DNA of 47,619 nt from Prochlorococcus sp. AG-676-M04 (lineage in GTDB: Bacteria; Cyanobacteriota; Cyanobacteriia; PCC-6307; Cyanobiaceae), in assembly GCA_003210895.1 (NCBI GenBank), contig QCUB01000005.1, positions 1-47,619 of the forward strand. The letters are read 5' to 3'. Made by a program: the position numbers and the translations under genes. Below the pieces are notes generated by a model. That model was not told the DNA's origin. It searched no databases and worked only from the letters and a program-made list of their open reading frames with translations. Positions 37,860-45,897 of this stretch are shown here, one piece after another. Numbering within the stretch: the first letter of the stretch is position 1; every line of letters begins with the position of its first letter.

Positions 37860-38666
37860 TTATCTATTTTTCCCTCCTACAATTACAGGTGGCATTCCTG
37901 CACTAGTGCCAGGCAGTCCAGGGACTACTTGTGTACTTCCATCCCATTTGTCTAAGAATAATTTAAAAAGAACCTGATCGTTTAAGCCTTTATTTAAGGT
38001 TTCGTACCTTAAAGCTTCCTGTTCTGCAATTTCTACTTCTGTTTTAGCTCTTAAGAGTAGCTGTCCAGCAATTTGCTTCTGTTCAATAGCTGCTCTATAT
38101 TCCTCAGCTATTTCTAATCCAGTAAGATCTAAACTCTTAACATCTACGTAATCAAATGAGTTCAATTCTTCAGCTACTGTAGAAGCTACTTTTTCAGAAA
38201 TAACATTGAATTCTGTTGCTATTGTCTCTAATTCATATTGTGAGAAAACAGATTTAAGAGCTTTAAGTAAAGAAGGCTGAACTATCTTTTGATAAACATC
38301 ACTATTTCTGCTAGCTATTGTAGCAAAAATCCTTCCAGCTTCATTTGGCTTGACTGAATATTTAACAGTAGCAGTAGCTCTGATGACTTGAAGATCTTTT
38401 GTTAATGTTTCAAACTTCTCGGGTTGAACTTGAGTTTTTACATCAAAGGGAAATACCGACTGCACAAAAGGAATTTTAAAGTTTAATCCTGGCCTTCTTG
38501 AGCCTCCGCTTACTTTTCCAAGAGTAGTTACTACTGCTACCTGCCCGGAAGGGACTACAAATAAAGATTGAGTTAGCAAAAGGAATCCCGTAAAAGATAA
38601 AACAATTAATAGGGTTGCTGTTCCTCCCGGACCCGTTGGGGTGACATTTTTGAAAGATGTTGACAT
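37860..38666 (-). CDS. Prohibitin-family (SPFH domain) membrane protein
   Basis: The 268-aa protein has an N-terminal membrane segment (about 16-38, TATLLIVLSFTGFLLLTQSL) and then an SPFH domain: VPSGQVAVVTTLGKVSGGSRRPGL, IPFVQSVFPFDVKTQVQ, and a helical region ending KQIAGQLLLRAKTEVEIAEQ. Prohibitin-like proteins form ring oligomers that organise membranes and restrain FtsH proteases (established knowledge). The C-terminal tail is Gly/Pro-rich. It is the last gene of a minus-strand run beginning at 41223. Confidence 0.9.
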   Translation of the reverse strand: MSTSFKNVTPTGPGGTATLLIVLSFTGFLLLTQSLFVVPSGQVAVVTTLGKVSGGSRRPGLNFKIPFVQSVFPFDVKTQVQPEKFETLTKDLQVIRATATVKYSVKPNEAGRIFATIASRNSDVYQKIVQPSLLKALKSVFSQYELETIATEFNVISEKVASTVAEELNSFDYVDVKSLDLTGLEIAEEYRAAIEQKQIAGQLLLRAKTEVEIAEQEALRYETLNKGLNDQVLFKLFLDKWDGSTQVVPGLPGTSAGMPPVIVGGKNR

Positions 38667-38702
38667 TTAAGTTTACTTTTAATTAATCATATTTAAAGAA
38701 AT

Positions 38703-38720
38703 TAATTAATGCATTAATTA
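38703..38720. promoter_or_regulatory. 18-base perfect palindrome upstream of the SPFH gene
   Basis: TAATTAATGCATTAATTA equals its reverse complement and lies 37 bases upstream of the prohibitin-like ATG, in the 110-base gap after the 69-aa gene. The surroundings are AT-rich, so chance is possible. Confidence 0.3.
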
Positions 38721-38776
38721 GGTATTTAATTAAAATATTTTTTTAATAATTCTTTTATGCAATTAAAAACGGAATT

Positions 38777-38986
38777 TTATGAATTATTTTTTTTAAATTC
38801 CTCCAATAATTTTAAGTATAGATTCTCATCTATTTCCCTTATATCGTATTCAGAAGGTAAAACTCCATGCTTATGCTCATGGGCAGCCATCCAACAAAAT
38901 TTCTCAATTTCTCTCAATGTAAAACGAGGATAATCTTTTATTTTTAAGCACAATGAATCTATAAGAGATTTAGAATAATTTATCAT
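38777..38986 (-). CDS. Small protein of unknown function (69 aa)
   Basis: I recognise no family. The protein is soluble and helical, with YPRFTLREIEKFCWMAAHEHKHG in the middle (a His/Glu-rich stretch but no clear HExxH) and a C-terminal helix LYLKLLEEFKKNNS. It starts 24 bases after the YajQ stop on the same strand and has ordinary codon use, so it is probably real and cotranscribed with yajQ. Confidence 0.6.
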   Translation of the reverse strand: MINYSKSLIDSLCLKIKDYPRFTLREIEKFCWMAAHEHKHGVLPSEYDIREIDENLYLKLLEEFKKNNS

Positions 38987-39010
38987 TGTAAAGCCTTACT
39001 TATAAACATT

Positions 39011-39508
39011 TTATCGATAATTATTAGCTTGGAGAGGAATTTGATATGTCTCCTCTAAATTATCAAGTAATTTAATTATCAATTGGAGATCATTCTTACT
39101 TTTGCTTGCTACTCTCAAGGTCTCTCCATTAATGCTTACATTAACCTTTTTAAATTCATCTCTTATGTTTTTACTAATTTTTTTCGCAATTTCCTGATTG
39201 AGGCCTTTCTTTAAAGTAATAGTTTGCTTTACCTTATTTCCGCTTACAACTTCAATGCTGTTGAAATCAAAAATTTTAAAAGAGAGTTTTCTCTTTATTG
39301 CCTTTTGTCTTATAATATCGATCACAGAATTTAGAGTTAATTCACTATTTGTAATTATAAAAATATTGTCTTTTTCCAAGTCTAAGGAAGTGTCTGTTCC
39401 TTTAAGATCATATCTTTGAGAAATCTCTCTTTTAGCTTGATCCAAAGCATTTACTAATTCTTGTCTATCAAAATCAGAAACCACATCAAACGAAAAATTT
39501 TCTGCCAT
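39011..39508 (-). CDS. YajQ-family nucleotide-binding protein (UPF0234)
   Basis: The 165-aa protein has the family N-terminus SFDVVSDFDRQELVNALDQAKREISQRYDLKG, the second ferredoxin-like repeat with IIRQKAIKRKLSF, and the C-terminal VRVASKSKNDLQ-like segment. Some YajQ proteins bind cyclic di-GMP, others bind RNA or nucleotides. It lies between a SLOG-fold gene and the 69-aa and SPFH genes on the minus strand. Confidence 0.9.
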   Translation of the reverse strand: MAENFSFDVVSDFDRQELVNALDQAKREISQRYDLKGTDTSLDLEKDNIFIITNSELTLNSVIDIIRQKAIKRKLSFKIFDFNSIEVVSGNKVKQTITLKKGLNQEIAKKISKNIRDEFKKVNVSINGETLRVASKSKNDLQLIIKLLDNLEETYQIPLQANNYR

Positions 39509-39552
39509 TACTTATGTATAAAATTAATTTAATTATTACCTTAAATAAACTT

Positions 39553-39565
39553 AAAAAAAAAAAAA
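39553..39565. repeat. Homopolymer A13 between yajQ and the SLOG gene
   Basis: Thirteen consecutive A on the plus strand (T13 on the coding minus strand) lie 10 bases after the SLOG stop. It could act as the U-run of a weak terminator, which would split the SLOG gene from yajQ, or as a slippage-prone site. Confidence 0.6.
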
Positions 39566-39575
39566 GAGAATTAAT

Positions 39576-40088
39576 TTAATCAAAAAATAACAAACTAACC
39601 ACCTTGCCCATTTCTTCAGCACATCTACAACTATTTAATAAGGTTTCACTATCGTGAAAAGCGAAACAAATTAATTGATCACATCTATTAATAATTTCTT
39701 GATTACAAAGACTACTTGCCATTGGTAAAGGTAATTCATCATTCTCGCTCTTCTCAACCAAATGCATAACGCTCTCTAATTGATCTTGAATTTCAGGCAA
39801 TTGTTTATCTAAACTCTGTGGCAGAAGCACAGTAAGCAAAGAAGGATTAATCTCTAAAACAGCTCTAATAACTGTAGCATTAACTCCCTGAGATCCAGAG
39901 GTTAGGATAGTATGTCCCTCTTCCGCTAGTGATCTCGCTATTAATTCAATCAAATGAATATCCACAACAGGTACGTGTCTAGTACCTAAAAAAGCAATCC
40001 TTCTTTTTCCATTATCCTGAAGTTTTGCAAGTTCCTGAGCTAAGGTGTCAACACCTTGGGTTGAGGGTAGGTCTAAAGAACGACTCAA
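39576..40088 (-). CDS. SLOG-fold (DprA/LOG-like Rossmann) nucleotide-binding protein
   Basis: The 170-aa protein has the DprA-type Rossmann core only: RRIAFLGTRHVPVVDIHLIELIARSLAEEG then ILTSGSQGVNATVIRAVLE, where glycines replace the TSGGAxGID loop, and later QLICFAFHDSETLLNSCRCAEEMGK. It lacks the DNA-binding C-terminal domain of DprA, so the common label DNA recombination-mediator protein A is not well supported. The start is TTG. It follows the P-loop/DRTGG gene by 25 bases on the same strand. Confidence 0.75.
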   Translation of the reverse strand: MSRSLDLPSTQGVDTLAQELAKLQDNGKRRIAFLGTRHVPVVDIHLIELIARSLAEEGHTILTSGSQGVNATVIRAVLEINPSLLTVLLPQSLDKQLPEIQDQLESVMHLVEKSENDELPLPMASSLCNQEIINRCDQLICFAFHDSETLLNSCRCAEEMGKVVSLLFFD

Positions 40089-40113
40089 AATAAAATGGTT
40101 ACTATATTTGAAA

Positions 40114-41223
40114 CTAGCATTTATCTGAAAAATTGCAGGGGAAATCTATTGTTTCAAGAATATTTTTTAGATTTACATTCTCTTTAACTAATTGGATAGC
40201 GTATGATGCCTTTATTGATTCATGTATCCTGACATGTCCAAAAGCTTGTTCAATAATTTCCACTGAAGCGAGAGTATCCAACCCTACTTTTAAAATTGGA
40301 ACTTCTAACTCTTCTGCCCTATGGATCAATTGTGAAAGAGGTTCACCTAAACCAGTTAGAATTAAACATTGGGTAGAAGCTTCCAAAGCAGCAAGTTGAA
40401 TATCAGTTCTATCAGCTCCTGTAACGACAGCCATATTTCTCCTTCTTCTAAAGAATTCCATTGCGGAATTAACTCCCATTGCACCAATACTTAATGTTTC
40501 AACAAGTAATTGCTCTTTTTCAGGACAACAAATTATTTGGGCATCTAATCTTCTTACAAGTTCCCCTACCGTGACACTTCTAAGTAAGGGAGATTTAGGC
40601 ATAACCCCAAATACTTTTATATTCATCTCTTGGAGAGAGGGTATTATTTTGTTTTTTATTTTTTCTACTTCTTCAGGATCAACAGCGTTCAAAACAGCCC
40701 CTGCAAAATTGTCTCCTAATTGTTTTTTTGCATCTAGTAAAGCATCAACACTTTTACTATCCTCCCATAGATTAACAATAAGGACTTTTGCGTTTAACTT
40801 TTCCGCAAGTTGTGGAAGACTTAAACCATAAATCATTCCTTCATGAAGGCTGCCTGCAGCTTCAAGAATATTCAACCCATCAAAATCATCATTTACTAAT
40901 GACTCAATTTGTTCAAAACCTTTGCCTGGTAGCAAATCTTTATTAGAAATTCTTTTCTCAGCAGATATATTGTCTAATAAACCTACTGAAGGAATTAAGT
41001 TTTCTTCTGGAATATTTAATGTAGAACCAATAAACTTTACATCATCATCTATTAGCCCTTCGTAAGTCATCGAAGGAAGATTAGTAAGTTCAATACAAGT
41101 TGCTAATGGCTTTCCGATACGGATTTTTTTTCCCTGCTCTAAAATTTTATTTGATATCCCCAGTACTAATGCTGACTTACCACTAAATGGTTCACAGGAA
41201 CCAATTAACAATATCTGACTCAT
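40114..41223 (-). CDS. P-loop/DRTGG protein resembling the N-terminal half of long phosphotransacetylases
   Basis: The 369-aa protein opens with a dethiobiotin-synthase-like P-loop (LIGSCEPFSGKSALVLG), followed by NILEAAGSLHEG, VLIVNLWEDSKS, and a DRTGG domain with AVVTGADRTDIQLAALEAS near residue 265. In enterobacterial Pta these two domains precede the catalytic domain, but that catalytic domain is absent here, so it cannot be an acetyltransferase. It probably binds nucleotides. It is the first gene of a minus-strand run with the SLOG, YajQ, 69-aa and SPFH genes. Confidence 0.8.
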   Translation of the reverse strand: MSQILLIGSCEPFSGKSALVLGISNKILEQGKKIRIGKPLATCIELTNLPSMTYEGLIDDDVKFIGSTLNIPEENLIPSVGLLDNISAEKRISNKDLLPGKGFEQIESLVNDDFDGLNILEAAGSLHEGMIYGLSLPQLAEKLNAKVLIVNLWEDSKSVDALLDAKKQLGDNFAGAVLNAVDPEEVEKIKNKIIPSLQEMNIKVFGVMPKSPLLRSVTVGELVRRLDAQIICCPEKEQLLVETLSIGAMGVNSAMEFFRRRRNMAVVTGADRTDIQLAALEASTQCLILTGLGEPLSQLIHRAEELEVPILKVGLDTLASVEIIEQAFGHVRIHESIKASYAIQLVKENVNLKNILETIDFPCNFSDKC

Positions 41224-41227
41224 AATG

Positions 41228-41246
41228 AATTAATTAATTAATTAAT
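41228..41246. repeat. AATT tetranucleotide repeat before the P-loop/DRTGG gene
   Basis: AATT is repeated 4.75 times without error, ending four bases before the ATG at 41223 (minus strand). It occupies the place of the ribosome binding site. Confidence 0.75.
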
Positions 41247-41389
41247 AGATTAAAGATAATATTTTTTTTAGAAGTATACAATTACTTATTTATGACTTTT
41301 AATCAAATAAATTAAAAAACATACTACAAATTAAAATAATTTATAGTTAACTGATCTAATATCAGGGTTATATATAATTAAATCATATA

Positions 41390-42103
41390 ATGGGTGAAGG
41401 AAAAACTATTGGTATTACGGGAGCTTCAGGATCCTTAGGGAAAGAATTAACAAAAATATTTCGCAATAAAGGATACAAAGTTATCGGATTTACTCATAGT
41501 AAAAATAATTATAAAATAAATAACGATTCTCCAAACGAATGGATTGAATGGCAATGCGGAAAAGAGTCCTTAGTAGAAAAGTACCTTAAGAAAATTGATA
41601 TCTTAATTTTGAACCACGGAATTTACGATGTGAGTCAAAAAGTTTCAAGTTATGAAAATTCAATAGAAATAAATGCTTTAAGCAAATTTAAGTTCCTAAA
41701 TTTATTTGAAGCAATTGCTATCAAAAACAACTCACACCAAGCAAAAGAAATTTGGATAAACACCTCAGAAGCAGAAATATTGCCCGCCTTAAATCCATCC
41801 TACGAAATAAGTAAATCGCTTATTGGTCAATTAGTTTCCTTTAAAAAAAACCTCCTTGATAAAAATACAAAGAAAAAATTAAAAATTAAAAAAATCATTT
41901 TGGGACCTTTTAAATCAGAATTAAACCCTATAGGAATTATGAATCCGAAATTCGTATCTAATCAAATCTATAACTTCGCCAATTTAAATAATTTTTTAAT
42001 TATTATAAGCCCTAATCCTCTTTCATATATTCTTTTTCCTATTAAAGAATTATATTATTTTATTTATTGTAAATTTTTAATAATATCAAAATTTAGGAAT
42101 TAA
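41390..42103 (+). CDS. Short-chain dehydrogenase/reductase
   Basis: The 237-aa protein has the SDR cofactor motif GITGASGSLGKELTKIF at its N-terminus, the ILNHGIYD (NxxG-like) strand near residue 75, and the YEISKSL active-site YxxxK near residue 140. It has a hydrophobic C-terminal tail (FLIIISPNPLSYILF and YYFIYCKFLIIS), so it may be membrane associated, which is unusual for a classical SDR. The substrate is unknown. Its TAA overlaps the map stop on the other strand. Confidence 0.8.
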   Translation: MGEGKTIGITGASGSLGKELTKIFRNKGYKVIGFTHSKNNYKINNDSPNEWIEWQCGKESLVEKYLKKIDILILNHGIYDVSQKVSSYENSIEINALSKFKFLNLFEAIAIKNNSHQAKEIWINTSEAEILPALNPSYEISKSLIGQLVSFKKNLLDKNTKKKLKIKKIILGPFKSELNPIGIMNPKFVSNQIYNFANLNNFLIIISPNPLSYILFPIKELYYFIYCKFLIISKFRN

Positions 42104-42939
42104 AAATCTCTATCAGTTAAAATTTCGATACCGTCTTTCATTACAACGATTGTATGCTCCCATTGCGCTGATAATTTTCCATCTTTTGTTATTACTGTCC
42201 ATTTGTCATTTAGAGTCTTACAAAACTTACTACCTTGATTAACAATAGGTTCTACAGCTAAAGTCATGCCTTCTCGAAGCAACACATTCGGTAATTCATT
42301 AGTTCGAAAATTAAAGACTGATGGTTCCTCATGAAGGTTTCTTCCCACGCCATGACCGGTATAGTCTTCAACGACACTAAATCCATTGACTTTAACAACA
42401 TCTTCAATTGCACCAGCGATATCAAGGAGTGTATTCCCTGCTTTAATTTTTGAAAGTCCTGCAAGCAAAGCTTCAAATGCTACTGCACTAATTTTTTTAG
42501 CTTGCTCGCTTACTTCACCTACACAAATAGAGATACAACTATCACCGTGAAAGCCATCTAGATAAGCTCCAGTATCAATTTTGACAAGATCTCCATCCTT
42601 AATTATTTTATTTTTATTTGGTATACCATGCACAACCTCATTATTAATGCTAGAGCAGATACTAGATGGGAAACCATGGTAACCCTTAAAACTTGGCACA
42701 GCGCCCATTTCTCTTATTCTCTTTTCTGCAAAATCATCTAAATCTTTTGTACTCATTCCAGGTTTTATCAGGTCATTTATTTCTCTCAAAACAGTTCCAA
42801 CGATTCTGCTAGATTTCTTCATTAATTTTATTTCCCTTGATGACTTTATTTCAATTCCTCTTCTTCTTTTTATGAAAGGGACTTGATCATTAGATATAGA
42901 ATTATTTTTATTTAATAAAAGATCTGCAAAATGTTTCAT
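42100..42939 (-). CDS. map: Methionine aminopeptidase type I
   Basis: MetAP removes the initiator methionine. The 279-aa protein has an N-terminal extension of about 30 residues before the catalytic domain. Metal ligands are visible: the two Asp in VKIDTGAYLDGFHGDSC, the His in YTGHGVGRNLHEEPSV, the Glu in LAVEPIV and the Glu in QWEHTIVV. It is divergent from the PepSY-like gene, with a conspicuous inverted repeat in the gap. Confidence 0.95.
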   Translation of the reverse strand: MKHFADLLLNKNNSISNDQVPFIKRRRGIEIKSSREIKLMKKSSRIVGTVLREINDLIKPGMSTKDLDDFAEKRIREMGAVPSFKGYHGFPSSICSSINNEVVHGIPNKNKIIKDGDLVKIDTGAYLDGFHGDSCISICVGEVSEQAKKISAVAFEALLAGLSKIKAGNTLLDIAGAIEDVVKVNGFSVVEDYTGHGVGRNLHEEPSVFNFRTNELPNVLLREGMTLAVEPIVNQGSKFCKTLNDKWTVITKDGKLSAQWEHTIVVMKDGIEILTDRDF

Positions 42940-42976
42940 TGGAATAAATAATAGTAATTAAGTAAATATCATCAAA

Positions 42977-42999
42977 ATAGCCATAATCAGAATGGCTAT
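42977..42999. promoter_or_regulatory. Inverted repeat between map and the PepSY-like gene
   Basis: ATAGCCAT (42977-42984) and ATGGCTAT (42992-42999) are perfect complements around a seven-base loop, in an 89-base divergent gap. It is G+C-richer than the surroundings. On the minus strand it is followed by TTTTG. It may be an operator shared by the two genes or a leader hairpin of map. Confidence 0.45.
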
Positions 43000-43028
43000 C
43001 TTAAATCTATCAGTTAGAAAAACAGAAA

Positions 43029-43337
43029 ATGAAGTTTATTACCAATTCTAGGCAATTTCATAAATCATTGGCACCTTGGGTTTTCCTCCCTTTATTCATT
43101 TCAGCTTTAACAGGTTTATTCTATAGAATTTCTAAAGATATCTTAGGTTATACAAGAGAAGAAGTGCACTGGTTAATGTCTCTCCACGAAGGGGAGTGGC
43201 TTGGAGATAATGGAGAACTTATTTACGTAATTTTGAATTCTTTAGGACTTATTTGGATGTTAATAACAGGGGTCCAAATGTTTTCAAAAAAATTTTCATT
43301 TACTAAAAAGGTTACTAAAGGCGAGTCTAAAGGTTAA
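43029..43337 (+). CDS. Small two-helix membrane protein, PepSY-associated type
   Basis: The 102-aa protein has two membrane segments, about 15-31 (LAPWVFLPLFISALTGLFYR) and 66-83 (IYVILNSLGLIWMLITGVQM), linked by an extracytoplasmic loop with EVHWLMSLHEGEWLGDNGE. This layout, with RQFHK before the first helix and His and Gly-Glu residues in the loop, matches PepSY-associated membrane proteins of cyanobacteria. Function is unknown. It is transcribed toward rplS with a 32-base gap. Confidence 0.7.
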   Translation: MKFITNSRQFHKSLAPWVFLPLFISALTGLFYRISKDILGYTREEVHWLMSLHEGEWLGDNGELIYVILNSLGLIWMLITGVQMFSKKFSFTKKVTKGESKG

Positions 43338-43369
43338 AATAATATTCTTGTAGAATTATTGAGCATAAA

Positions 43370-43840
43370 ATGGCAAAAGAGAATCAAGAAACAGAGTCAG
43401 AAATCATTAATGAAGCTGGCACAACTTCAGCAATATCTGTTGATAATGAAGAAAAAAATTTAATTTCCCAACCTCAAAAGATTTTAAGTTCATCAAATTT
43501 AATTAAAGATTTTGAAAGTGAACAATTAAAAAAACAATTACCAGAAATATATGTAGGAGATACTGTTAAGGTTGGAGTTAAAATTACAGAAGGTAACAAA
43601 GAAAGAGTTCAGCCTTATGAAGGAGTTGTTATTGCCAAAAGACATGGAGGCATTAACCAAACAATAACAGTAAGAAGAATTTTTCAAGGGATTGGAGTTG
43701 AAAGGGTCTTTATGCTACATAGTCCACAAGTTGCCTCTCTAAAAGTTGAACGTAGAGGTAAAGTAAGAAGAGCTAAGTTATTCTATCTGCGAGATAGAGT
43801 AGGAAAAGCTACTCGCGTAAAACAACGCTTTGATCGATAA
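43370..43840 (+). CDS. rplS: Ribosomal protein bL19
   Basis: bL19 lies at the 30S-50S interface. The 156-aa protein has the core domain from about residue 45 ([32 protein letters not shown], read in pieces) through [18 protein letters not shown] and [24 protein letters not shown]. The N-terminal 40-odd residues are an acidic Ser/Glu/Asn-rich extension absent from the 115-aa E. coli protein. tRNA-Trp follows 55 bases downstream. Confidence 0.97.
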   Translation: MAKENQETESEIINEAGTTSAISVDNEEKNLISQPQKILSSSNLIKDFESEQLKKQLPEIYVGDTVKVGVKITEGNKERVQPYEGVVIAKRHGGINQTITVRRIFQGIGVERVFMLHSPQVASLKVERRGKVRRAKLFYLRDRVGKATRVKQRFDR

Positions 43841-43862
43841 GGTTGTAAAGTTATTTCAACCT
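43840..43862 (+). terminator. Hairpin directly after rplS
   Basis: AGGTTG (43840-43845) pairs with CAACCT (43857-43862) around an 11-base loop, starting at the last base of the rplS stop. No clear T-run follows, so it may be a 3'-end stabiliser rather than a classical terminator. Confidence 0.35.
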
Positions 43863-43880
43863 AATGGTCATAAAGGCGCT

Positions 43881-43886
43881 TATAAT
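43881..43886 (+). promoter_or_regulatory. -10 element of tRNA-Trp
   Basis: A perfect TATAAT lies nine bases before the first base of tRNA-Trp, the expected spacing for transcription starting at or just before the mature tRNA. No strong -35 box is seen. Confidence 0.45.
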
Positions 43887-43895
43887 CCTTTTATT

Positions 43896-43968
43896 GCGCC
43901 GTTAGTTCAGTTGGTAGAACGCAGGTCTCCAAAACCTGATGTCGGGGGTTCAAGTCCTCCACGGCGCG
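43896..43968 (+). tRNA. trnW: tRNA-Trp (CCA)
   Basis: A full cloverleaf of 73 bases: acceptor GCGCCGT pairs with ACGGCGC, the discriminator is G43968, and the anticodon stem CAGGT/ACCTG encloses the loop CTCCAAA with anticodon CCA at 43929-43931. The T arm GGGGGTTCAAGTCCTCC is regular. The 3' CCA is not encoded. Confidence 0.97.
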
Positions 43969-44007
43969 TTTGAATCAACAATTTGTAAATTATTTTTTTT
44001 AATTGAG

Positions 44008-44196
44008 ATGGAGTTAGATCTTCAACCTGGCGATGTAGTTAAAGTCCTCGAATCAGCTGCTCTAGGATGGGTTCGTGCAAGGGTAATCAGAGTCAAATCT
44101 GGAGGAAGAGTTGTCGTTCAAAGCGATCAAGGCAGAGAATTTACAGCTAGAGGTAACCAAGTTCGATTAATTCAGCCTGCAGGCTTTAGGCCCTAA
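44008..44196 (+). CDS. Small beta-barrel-like protein of unknown function (62 aa)
   Basis: The open frame extends upstream into tRNA-Trp, but the proper start is the ATG at 44008 (MELDLQPGDVVKVLES), giving 62 aa. GDVVKVLESAALGWVRARV and GGRVVVQSDQGREFTARGNQVRL suggest a small SH3-like barrel with alternating hydrophobic residues. Similar short proteins are known to me only as cyanobacterial conserved hypotheticals. Its base composition is less AT-rich than its neighbours. Confidence 0.7.
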   Translation: MELDLQPGDVVKVLESAALGWVRARVIRVKSGGRVVVQSDQGREFTARGNQVRLIQPAGFRP

Positions 44197-44350
44197 AGAA
44201 AATTAATTATTTTCAATCAAAAAAAATTAAAAACTAATTTTTCTTTAAATCCTCAAATTTATGAATGTTTTTTATTACAACTACATTAATCGAGTATTAT
44301 GATTTGATAATTTTAAATTCAGTTCTCAAATTAAATTAGAACAAAATTTT

Positions 44351-44424
44351 GGGACCGTAGTTCAACTGGTTAGAGCACCGCCCTGTCACGGCGGAAGTTG
44401 CGGGTTCGAATCCCGTCGGTCCCG
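44351..44424 (+). tRNA. trnD: tRNA-Asp (GTC)
   Basis: A full 74-base cloverleaf: acceptor GGGACCG with CGGTCCC, discriminator G44424, anticodon stem CCGCC/GGCGG with loop CTGTCAC and anticodon GTC at 44385-44387, and T arm GCGGGTTCGAATCCCGT. gltX starts 17 bases downstream, so the tRNA may be processed from a common transcript. Confidence 0.97.
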
Positions 44425-44441
44425 TTCTTTTCTAAAAGAAA

Positions 44442-45878
44442 TTGGAAAAACGTTTAAGGTTAGCACCTAGTCCAACTGGTTTATTACACATAGGTACAGC
44501 ACGAACAGCACTATTTAATTGGTTATTTGCAAAAAAGCACCATGGTAAGTTTCTGATTCGAATAGAAGATACTGACATTATCAGATCTAAATCTGAATAT
44601 ACAATCAATATATTAGATGGTTTGAATTGGTTAGGACTTGATTGGGATGAAGAGCCTATTAAGCAAAGCAAACGAATTTCTATTCACAAAAGTCATATTA
44701 AAAGACTTCTTGAAATTGGAGCTGCATATAGATGTTTTACTTCAGAAAGTGAGATTCTTGAGCTTAGAGAAAAACAAAAACTTAATGGTTTTCCACCAAA
44801 ACACGATAATAGACACAGAAATCTTACGAGTAAAGAGATTAAAGAATTTATATCTCAAGGAAGATCTTCCGTAATAAGGTTTAAAATTGATGATGAAACA
44901 GAAATTAAATGGGAAGATCAGATTAGAGGCGAAATAAAATGGCAGGGCAAGGATCTCGGAGGCGATATAGTTTTATCAAGAAGAGCTTTAGGTTATGAAA
45001 TAGGAGATCCCCTATATAATCTTGCTGTTGTAGTAGATGATAATTTCATGAATATTACGCATGTTATTAGAGGTGAAGATCATATATCAAATACTGCGAA
45101 ACAAATATTAATTTATAGAGCTTTAGATTTTAAATTACCAATTTTTTCTCATACTCCTCTCATATTGAATAACGAAGGCAAAAAACTATCTAAACGTGAT
45201 TCCGTAACTTCAATCGATGAATTTAAAGAGATGGGTTACCTTCCAGAGGCTTTAGTTAATTACATGGCATTTTTAGGGTGGTCAATAAAAACTCCTGAAA
45301 GTGAAATACTATCCTTAAAAGAGATATCAAAATTTTTTGATTTATCAGATGTAAATAAAGCTGGAGCAAAATTTAGTTGGGAAAAACTTAATTGGATTAA
45401 TTCCCAATACATTAAGAAAATGGAATTGACAAAATTGAGTGGATTTATTAAAAAGTACTGGGTAGAGCAAGGTTGGGAATCTCCTTCTAAGGAATGGGAC
45501 TTAAAATTAACAGCTTTAATTCAAGACTCAATGATCCTATTAAAGGATGCAATAGATCAATCAAAACCTTTTTTTTCTTTATCTCAAATTCAGAGAGAGG
45601 GAAAAGAATTTCTTGAAAAAAATAAGGATTCAAAAGAATCATTAAAATATATTCTTAGTTATATAAAGCAAAAAAATATATCGAGAATTAATGGCGCTAA
45701 CGCTAGAGAATTAATCAGCGAAATCTCCATCGATCAATCTATTAAAAAAGGTATTTTAATGAAATCATTGAGAGTAGCTTTTTTTGGGTGTCTTAGCGGA
45801 CCAGATTTAATTCAAAGTTGGGAATTATTCTCTGAAAACAAGAGCGATATCACTCTAATTAAAAGATGTCTTATTTAA
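44442..45878 (+). CDS. gltX: Glutamyl-tRNA synthetase
   Basis: GluRS charges tRNA-Glu and, in cyanobacteria, usually tRNA-Gln as well; Glu-tRNA also feeds the C5 tetrapyrrole pathway that hemL and hemC continue. The 478-aa protein has the HIGH signature [20 protein letters not shown] (His16) and the KMSKS-type motif [16 protein letters not shown] and [12 protein letters not shown] are also present. The start is TTG at 44442; the conserved [11 protein letters not shown] begins at residue 3 and no earlier ATG is in frame. Confidence 0.97.
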   Translation: MEKRLRLAPSPTGLLHIGTARTALFNWLFAKKHHGKFLIRIEDTDIIRSKSEYTINILDGLNWLGLDWDEEPIKQSKRISIHKSHIKRLLEIGAAYRCFTSESEILELREKQKLNGFPPKHDNRHRNLTSKEIKEFISQGRSSVIRFKIDDETEIKWEDQIRGEIKWQGKDLGGDIVLSRRALGYEIGDPLYNLAVVVDDNFMNITHVIRGEDHISNTAKQILIYRALDFKLPIFSHTPLILNNEGKKLSKRDSVTSIDEFKEMGYLPEALVNYMAFLGWSIKTPESEILSLKEISKFFDLSDVNKAGAKFSWEKLNWINSQYIKKMELTKLSGFIKKYWVEQGWESPSKEWDLKLTALIQDSMILLKDAIDQSKPFFSLSQIQREGKEFLEKNKDSKESLKYILSYIKQKNISRINGANARELISEISIDQSIKKGILMKSLRVAFFGCLSGPDLIQSWELFSENKSDITLIKRCLI

Positions 45879-45897
45879 CTATATTTTCTTTTCAATT
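45857..45897. terminator. Hairpin spanning the convergent ends of gltX and the antiporter gene
   Basis: AATTAAAAGA (45857-45866) pairs with TCTTTT-C-AATT (45887-45897) with one bulged C. The loop holds both stop codons. The sequence is AT-rich; function is inferred. Confidence 0.25.

Noticed and set aside
40114-41223. Phosphate acetyltransferase
   Set aside because: The protein stops after the DRTGG region and lacks the catalytic PTA domain.
43939-44007. Upstream extension of the 62-aa protein
   Set aside because: It overlaps the 3' half of tRNA-Trp and has no conserved-looking sequence; the ATG at 44008 is better.
43896-44424. tRNA-Trp and tRNA-Asp as attachment sites of a genomic island
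   Set aside because: No integrase, no duplicated tRNA 3' end and only core genes on both sides.
44425-44440. TTCTTTT-CT-AAAAGAA hairpin between tRNA-Asp and gltX as a terminator
   Set aside because: The two-base loop cannot form as drawn, and a stop here would silence gltX, which has no other visible promoter.
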